From Dictyocoela muelleri (lineage: Eukaryota; Microsporidia), in contig SDVU01000539.1 of the NCBI GenBank assembly GCA_016256075.1, positions 1-12,445 of the forward strand: 12,445 nucleotides of DNA, in the 5' to 3' direction. Of this stretch, positions 7,714 through 12,445 are shown piece after piece. How positions within the stretch are numbered: position 1 is the stretch's first letter; every line of letters starts with the position of its first letter. The position numbers and the translations under genes were made by a program. The notes under the pieces were generated by a model. That model searched no databases. It had not been told where the DNA came from and saw only the letters and a list, made by a program, of their open reading frames with translations.

Positions 7714-9084
7714 TTATTGATCTTTAAATTTGTAAATTTTCAAAATACATTCAATAAAATCATTATTTTCGAAATGTTTAAAATCTTTTGCTAAATAAAA
7801 TAGTCTTATTTCTTTTTCAAAAATTTTTTTTAAACATGATTATTTGATTTTAAATTCTGTTTTAATTTAATTTGCGATAAATATTCGCATTCTAATAAAT
7901 TTTGAATAAGTAGGGCTATGTTTGAATCTTAATTCTTATTTTTTCGTTAATACTTCGATGCCTAGCTTCGGCCCCGTTGGTTGTATTTGGCTCCAGATTT
8001 AAAATTCTATTATAAATTGACCATTCTTGAATGCTGAAAATTGGGTCCGTGTATTTTTCATTTTCAATTTTCCCAAAATATGTTTTCTCCAAATATGCTA
8101 AAAAATTAGTTTTTTTGACATTTTTGTTTAATAAAATTTGATTTTTTTGTATTATAAAAAACTCATAAATATTATCATGTGGAAAAAATGCCGAAGCAAA
8201 ATTTTTTTTTAATGATTTTTGCGAATTCTGTATTTTTATATTCATTAAATAATCCTTCATTTTTTAATCTAGGTATTATAGATTGTGTAAAATGGAAATA
8301 GCATAATTGTAAGAATGAATTTCGGAATGTTTTTTTGACTGCATTGTTTAGAGGTTTATCGAAATCAGTAATAATAATTTCTGCTGAAATTTCAGTCAAT
8401 TCGATAATTTTTTGTAATATTATAATATATTTTTTTTCAGATTTGCCAGACATTAGAATATTTATTATATGAAGTGTTTTCCCCAAAATACTGTATGTAT
8501 AATTAAAGATTGGTAAAAATTAGATATTGCAATTCTAAAAGTTCTATCCATAATAAAAATTTTAAATCTTTCTAATTAATTTTTTTTGTAATTGCTAAAA
8601 AAAAATAATAAACCTATCAGTGTTTTCGAATCAAGAATCAAACGCTAAAAATAAATCACTATTATTGTCATACTTTAAATTAACAGGTATATCATTAATA
8701 TTTTTTGGTTGATAATTATTATTTTTATTTCTTCTTCTTTTTATTATATCTTTCATATAATTTATACCAATCATATTATCTGTTATGAGGTCTTCATTAT
8801 TAATAACATTACAAACTATTTCATTAGAGATATAATTTTCTAAACATAAACTATTTATTTCTAGCTGCATTTTCCTTTTTTTAATTTTTTCAGTAATTGG
8901 TCTATGTCATGCGCAATGATTTTAAACAATTTACGGTCTTTTAAAAATACCGCCCCGTGGCATCATCTTGATTGACATCTGTATCTCTCAACGACATCTT
9001 TTATTTCAGCATAATCATGATCATTTCGTGATGTATTAATAATGCTCCACTTCGTTTACTCATTAAAAAATAAAAGTTTGACAT
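7714..9084 (-). pseudogene. MULE transposase with N-terminal FLYWCH zinc finger, decayed
   Basis: The start is taken at ATG 9084 (MSNFYFLMSKRSGALL), 8 nt after an ACCCT box, giving about 457 codons. FLYWCH finger: YAEIKDVVERYRCQSR, Cys codon 8975-8977, a stop, CHGAVFLKDRKLFKIIAHD; the last ligand pattern H-x-H is HDI, so one His is lost. A basic linker (KIKKRKMQLEIN, then KRRRNKNNN) leads to NTDRFIIFF and the DDE domain: MDRTF (family DGTF, Gly to Arg), GKTLHIINILMSGKSEKKY, IITDFDKPLNNAV with the second Asp, CYFHFTQSI, NFASAFFPHDN, TYFGKI, EWSIYNRIL, and TTNGAEARHRSINEK (family TNN..E.WH). The end is set by a TAA at 7714-7716 after a readable tail. At least five frameshifts (near 9020, 8890, 8560, 8485 and a T9 run at 8202-8210) and several stops make it dead. 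The open pieces at 8631-8870, 8175-8486 and 7916-8260 all belong to it. Confidence 0.9.
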
Positions 9085-9091
9085 TGTATGA

Positions 9092-9099
9092 AGGGTTAA
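9092..9099 (-). promoter_or_regulatory. ACCCT start-proximal box of the MULE gene
   Basis: The minus strand reads TTAACCCTTCATACAATG into the transposase start at 9084. This is the same box, at similar spacing, as upstream of the Merlin starts at 143 and 12239. It decided the choice of ATG 9084 over the in-frame ATG 9063. Confidence 0.5.
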
Positions 9100-9162
9100 T
9101 TATAAAATTTATTATTTTACTTCAAAGACGAAAATACGAATTTTCGTCCTGAACGAAATCAT

Positions 9163-9194
9163 TTTTTTCGCCCATTGGCGAAAAAACGGACGCC
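9163..9194. repeat. Right MULE terminal inverted repeat
   Basis: Reverse complement begins GGCGTCCGTTTTTTCGCC and pairs with 7596-7627 at 28 of 32 positions. It also contains an internal hairpin (GGCGAAAAAA against TTTTTTCGCC). Confidence 0.9.
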
Positions 9195-9273
9195 AAGATA
9201 CTAAAAAATTTGAAAATATATTTTCTTCTGGTGTATCAAAGCTATCTCTTTCAAGCCATCATGCGGGATAATA
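9195..9273. repeat. 79-bp direct repeat, right copy, flanking the MULE
   Basis: Begins AAGATACTAAAAAATTTG immediately after the right terminal repeat and matches 7516-7594 at 77 of 79 positions. It is contiguous with the N-terminal half of the interrupted pogo gene. Confidence 0.95.
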
Positions 9274-9520
9274 ATATGTATAATACGCTCGCTTTATAAA
9301 ATATTGTATAGTTTCTGATAAAAAAAAAGTGTTCAGGCTGTATATATACTCATGACAGATTCATTATTTTATTGTATTATTGATTAAAACACATGTTTTA
9401 ACTATATTTTTAACTAAAATCATATAAATATTTTTCGCTTATTTGCCAACAGTAGAATTTGTCGATAAATCCAAAGCTTTCAACTAATCTTTTTTTTTTA
9501 TTTCTTACATCTTTTTTTTT

Positions 9521-9959
9521 CAGCGTTTAAAATATAGCCCATAAAAAATAGCTTTCTCATATATGTAAAAAAGAATTCTCGAGCGTTCATGTTCAAAACC
9601 AGAATAAAACAGATTTAAAGAAGACACATTACACGTTTTATAAGAGATAATAGAAATAAAGGGTCCGTGTTCATAATAAGCGGCGTTAATATAAGAAATA
9701 GAGTATATTTTAAGGATTTCTGTCTGTATTTATTTTTCAATTTTACACGCTCTACATCTTCTATTTAACCCAATTTCTGAAAAATCCAAGCATGTGTTCT
9801 TGTATATGTTATCTTAAAATAACATATTTAAAAAATAATAAATATAGTATTACCGCGCGCGGCGCGTGACAAATGACAAACGCGAGACATTATTTCTTAT
9901 ATTTATATATATATATATATTATATTTTCTTTCATTTAAAAAAAAATATAATTATTGCA
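9521..9959. other. Spacer with a small GC-rich island and a TA tract
   Basis: No gene is recognised. At 9853-9870 the sequence CCGCGCGCGGCGCGTGAC stands out sharply in AT-rich DNA, and an alternating TA tract follows at about 9903-9922. The spacer separates two pogo fossils of the same orientation and may contain their terminal sequences. Confidence 0.6.
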
Positions 9960-11100
9960 TCACAAGACTTGATCACAGATCGTGTAACACCAAACAAATG
10001 ATTTAACCACACTCTAAATAACCTTATAACTTTAAAAGGAAATATATAAAAATATATAAATAAAAAAAATTTAGAAAAATGTAGATTTAGATGTATTTAT
10101 TTGATATAAATAAATAAATAAATTTTAGAATGAACAAAATACGAGAATTTGTAATAAGATCTTAAAAATGTAGAATTCATAGAATAATCATATGTATAAA
10201 TATTCCATTTGGAATTAAAACTGAAAAGAAAAAAAAATAATGAAAAATATTTTTAAATGCAAATGTTTAAGTTAATTTAGAGATATCTATCGAGAGATTT
10301 GATAATTGTTTAGCATAATTAAATATAATAGAGGTTCTTTTACATATATATTTAATAATATTAATTGGGAACTTTAGTATAGTTGTTACAACATTTGTAT
10401 CAGCTTTAACTATCAAGTTCGAGCAACGTTGATGACTTAAATAACGTAAAATCATTGTAAAATCATAAAAATTTATTTATAATAGTAAAATAACTAAAAA
10501 TTTATAGACATATAGATATAAAATTGAGAAAAAAATGTGTAATCCATGCTTTTAGGACATGTCCCGCACTGTGCACGATACATATTATACTACATGCGAC
10601 ATCAAATATAGATGCAAACACAGAGAGTTGTAGATAACTATAGTCTTGAAATATTTGATTCATTGTGTCTAATTAATACTCATTTTCTAGGACACCTAGA
10701 GCTCAGCTGTATACGCGATTTTCATTTATCAATGACTTAGAAGAATAAGGAAAATTCATATTTTCTCTTAAATTTATATTTTTAATTTTAAATTAAATTG
10801 ATATGCGTAGCAGACTAATCTAACACCGAGATGAGTCTTTTCTACTTTATAGTTAAATTAGAACGTCTTCTAATCGGGTATACAACACAAATAAAATATA
10901 ATAATAGTGTATTTATATAGTTTTTTACGATTTATCCCTTTATTCAATATTTATTTAATGGTGGCGTCGACGATTTCGAATATCGATGCATATATTTTTA
11001 ATCAAATGTGATAAAAACAATACTATCTGCCCCAAGAAAAGGTCATTTTATTATAATAAACTATTATTTTAAGGAATTTTTTATATAAAATAGGTGTTCC
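9960..11100 (-). pseudogene. pogo/Tigger-type transposase fossil, third copy
   Basis: The 10590-10890 region aligns by eye, in the same orientation, with 2370-2675 of the first pogo fossil; shared blocks include TACGCGATT and TCTTTTCTACTT.ATAGT. Read downward on the minus strand: TFSWGR near 11030 (fits 'FS.GWL'), VDATIK (about 10954-10971; SADASLL in the first copy), PD.KTF.FNYKVEKTH (about 10834-10878, fits ADETGLF), then a 62-codon open stretch 10455-10267 with SNLIVK...NVVTTILKFPINIIKYI, fitting 'SNI.VKFLP.NTTSILQP.D..II..FK', and VTRSVIKSC (9962-9988) fitting 'V...TI.NC'. The 10267-10455 frame is thus a surviving piece of transposase, not an independent gene. Heavily decayed, with no visible insertion. 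It gives an unoccupied counterpart for the Merlin site. Confidence 0.55.
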
Positions 11101-12137
11101 TCTTTTATATTTTTTTGCATAATTTTTATAAAAAAAAACTATAAGAGAGAATAAAAAAATGAACAAGATATATAATGATCATTAATAAACTCATAACGAA
11201 TAATCTAAAAATATATACTATCTAAGGTAGACTATATAGGATAGAAAAACGGTAAATGCTTTTATGACAGCCAACAAATTTTAAAGAGTCTAGTAAAAAC
11301 AAGTTCACGTAATCGGTTTTTGATTTTGTTTTAGGGGCAAGAGTGTCTCAAAAAAAATTATTTTTTATAGCATAAAATGCAGTCGAAATATTTTATTAGA
11401 ATTTTAAACAATTATATGGGTTAAATGAATGAATGATTAATATAAATGAAAAGATTCTTACATAAATATATTTAAAGGTTGAGCTAAATCTGCTAATCTC
11501 CTAGATTAACCGCAATTATTAACGTGTTAGACAATTCGGAGAAAATAGAAATAAAAATCCGCAGCTTGCTCGGGATATAAACTAAAAATGGCACTATTTA
11601 GACAGAAAAAACATTATTTAATCATTTATTTATTTATTAAACATTATGAAGGTAAAATAATACAATATTATTTTTTTTTGAAAACTAAAACCTCTTTTTG
11701 ACTTTTTTCATAAAACGGTTATATCGAACCCTATGAATTAACTAAAATCCAGCGTAAAATTAATTACGTACATGTGGGTTATTTGCAGTATTTAATATTA
11801 TTCATCGTTTCTGAAAAAAAGGAAATAAATAAGGAAATCAGTTTATTTGTAATGAGCTGACAATAATATTCAAACGTTTTGTTGTATTTTCGTATTACTT
11901 TCTCAAAGAAACTGAAAAAATTTATACGTACAAAATGTTGATAACCTACTTCTTATACGCTATAATCGTTTCTCATAACCCCCAAAGACTTTAAACAAAT
12001 TGAGTGTAAATAAATGATGCATCTTGATCAACAAAAAAGGAAAAGAATGAGCCATTTAAATGCGTAAAATATTGACCTTCGAGAGCAGCATGCGACAGAA
12101 TCGAATCCTTGTGTGCGTCTTTTTTTATTTTTTTTAA
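11101..12137. other. AT-rich stretch with no supported gene
   Basis: Short open pieces occur on the minus strand (for example about 11790-11970), but none shows a family motif I can name. No long repeat or RNA gene was seen. Confidence 0.5.
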
Positions 12138-12166
12138 TTTTCGATTCTTTATTTTCGATTCTTTAT
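12138..12166. repeat. Short direct repeat, period 14 bp (TTTTCGATTCTTTA)
   Basis: TTTTCGATTCTTTA occurs twice in tandem about 75 bp upstream of the right-edge Merlin gene. It may lie just outside or at the end of that element. Confidence 0.8.
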
Positions 12167-12194
12167 TTTTAATGGTTAAAGTGGTTGAATTTTG

Positions 12195-12238
12195 GAGATA
12201 AAAAGGGTGTGTATGTTTTTTTTTAAAATTACCCTTAC
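12195..12238 (+). promoter_or_regulatory. 5' flank of the right-edge Merlin gene with ACCCT box
   Basis: Contains AAAAGGGTGTGTATG, a T-run, and TTACCCTTAC directly before ATG 12239. The same order is seen on the minus strand upstream of the decayed Merlin at 214-593, which supports common descent of the two 5' ends and a promoter role for the ACCCT box. Confidence 0.5.
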
Positions 12239-12445
12239 ATGATGTTTTATAGATTGAATTTTGATGAACTGAAAATTTTTATTGATAATTATTGCTTTGA
12301 AATTCTTAATAATAAATGTAGATTTTGTGGAAACAAAATGATATATAAAAGTAAAAAATGCAAAATCTTGATTTGTTCTTGGAAATATTGCAAAAAATCT
12401 AAAATTTTATACAAATATACTATTCTTGAAAATTTCAAAAAGGGA
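12239..12445 (+). CDS. Merlin (ISXO2-like) transposase, N-terminal part, open to window edge
   Basis: A frame from ATG 12239 (a second ATG follows at 12242) stays open for 69 codons to the last base; an in-frame stop at 12224-12226 bounds it upstream. The product starts MMFYRLNFDELKIFIDNYC and carries a zinc ribbon: CRFC (Cys27, Cys30) and CSWKYC (two Cys), followed by KKSKILYKYTILENF. This is the N-terminal DNA-binding ribbon and following strand of IS1595/Merlin transposases; the DDE domain would lie beyond the edge. The SWKYC half closely matches RWKYC in the fossil at 214-593. No lesion is visible, so this copy could be young or intact, but only about a quarter of the gene can be seen. 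An ACCCT box precedes the start. Confidence 0.75.
   Translation, partial: MMFYRLNFDELKIFIDNYCFEILNNKCRFCGNKMIYKSKKCKILICSWKYCKKSKILYKYTILENFKKG

Larger units (their letters stand above)
7596..9194 (-). mobile_element. MULE (Mutator-like) element, structurally complete, 1599 bp
   Basis: Terminal inverted repeats of 32 bp at 7596-7627 and 9163-9194 match at 28 positions (core TCCGTTTTTTCGC and ATGGGCGAAAAAA). Between them lies one transposase gene on the minus strand. Just inside, TTTCGTCCTGAA occurs in the same orientation at 7658-7669 and 9142-9153. The element abuts the two copies of a 79-bp target repeat. MULE target duplications are normally about 8-11 bp, so the flank is unusual. It is inserted in a pogo gene and cannot now make its own transposase. 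Confidence 0.85.
6648..9520 (-). pseudogene. pogo/Tigger-type transposase fossil split by a MULE
   Basis: Read downward on the minus strand. Above the MULE (about 9520-9195): KKRLVESFGFIDKFYCWQIS followed by EKYL resembles a CENP-B/psq-type helix-turn-helix, and WLERDSF in the duplicated 79 bp fits the 'GWL.RFK' motif. Below it (7594-6648): FNAVEAVL (7348-7372) fits FNADETALF with the catalytic Asp as Val; ISDKTMIRKNLIILLILN fits the 'R.IILLLDN' motif with Asn for Asp; SDIEF, then FLPNKNSLI fits 'FLPPNTTSLIQ'; KFKNFYKIFI fits the 'FK..YR' helix; and SLDVTVNTIRNCFIKA fits 'W..V...TI.NCF.KA'. From about 7003 to the stop at 6648 a single frame holds, with six internal stop codons and no frameshift. 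Without the MULE and one duplicate copy the span is about 1.2 kb, close to one pogo transposase. Confidence 0.7.

Noticed and set aside
8175-8486. Reading the MULE pieces as separate small genes
   Set aside because: The open pieces at 7916-8260, 8175-8486 and 8631-8870 are consecutive parts of one MULE transposase broken by frameshifts; the 8486 start is only a TTG.
9520-9720. Minus-strand coding-like stretch upstream of the second pogo fossil
   Set aside because: No motif could be matched; the helix-turn-helix of the pogo already begins below 9520.
10267-10455. 62-codon minus-strand frame as an independent hypothetical gene
   Set aside because: Its SNLIVK...NVVTTILKFPINIIKYI pattern and position fit the DDE part of the third pogo fossil.
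11480-11580. Possible remnant of an LTR-retrotransposon polymerase (Ty3/Gypsy-like) on the minus strand
   Set aside because: Only a few residues recall the family and no other part, terminal repeat or neighbouring domain supports it.
11790-11970. Minus-strand open piece with aromatic and basic residues
   Set aside because: No family motif and no start signal; open stretches of this size occur by chance.

Overview
This 12.4 kb window is extremely AT-rich (only short GC-richer patches, by eye) and I find no intact host gene, tRNA or rRNA in it. It reads as a graveyard of class II DNA transposons from a eukaryote. The families present are Merlin (IS1595/ISXO2-type DDE transposases with an N-terminal zinc ribbon), pogo/Tigger (CENP-B-type helix-turn-helix plus DDE domain) and a MULE with a FLYWCH zinc finger. 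The ORFs are intronless as far as they can be followed. An ACCCT box lies just upstream of the start codon of three transposase genes, resembling the CCC-like start-proximal signal described for microsporidia. With the abundance of ISXO2-type elements and the composition, this suggests a large-genome, AT-rich microsporidian. That is inference; no host gene confirms it.

Layout. 1-143 (-) is the open 5' end of a Merlin transposase that runs off the window. It sits beside a perfect 20-bp palindrome and appears to be inserted in a second, decayed Merlin gene (214-593, -). About 1040-4496 (-) is a decayed pogo transposase gene split by two later insertions: a 726-bp MITE-like element with long terminal inverted repeats and a perfect 8-bp target duplication (1623-2348), and a 1389-bp Merlin element with a dead transposase (2682-4070, +). 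A 12-bp minisatellite (4609-4732) lies just upstream of this pogo gene. About 5660-6129 (+) is a third Merlin-type fossil of a different subfamily.

About 6648-9520 (-) is a second pogo fossil, split by a complete but dead MULE (7596-9194, -). The MULE is flanked by an exceptional 79-bp direct duplication of pogo sequence. About 9960-11100 (-) is a third pogo fossil, which serves as an unoccupied paralogue for the Merlin insertion in the first. The window ends with the start of another Merlin transposase (12239-12445, +), undamaged as far as it is visible.

No gene set here works together as a pathway. The region records successive waves of insertion: pogo copies first, then Merlin, MITE and MULE into them, and Merlin into Merlin. 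The assignments come from reading frames and family motifs by eye; no database search was possible.
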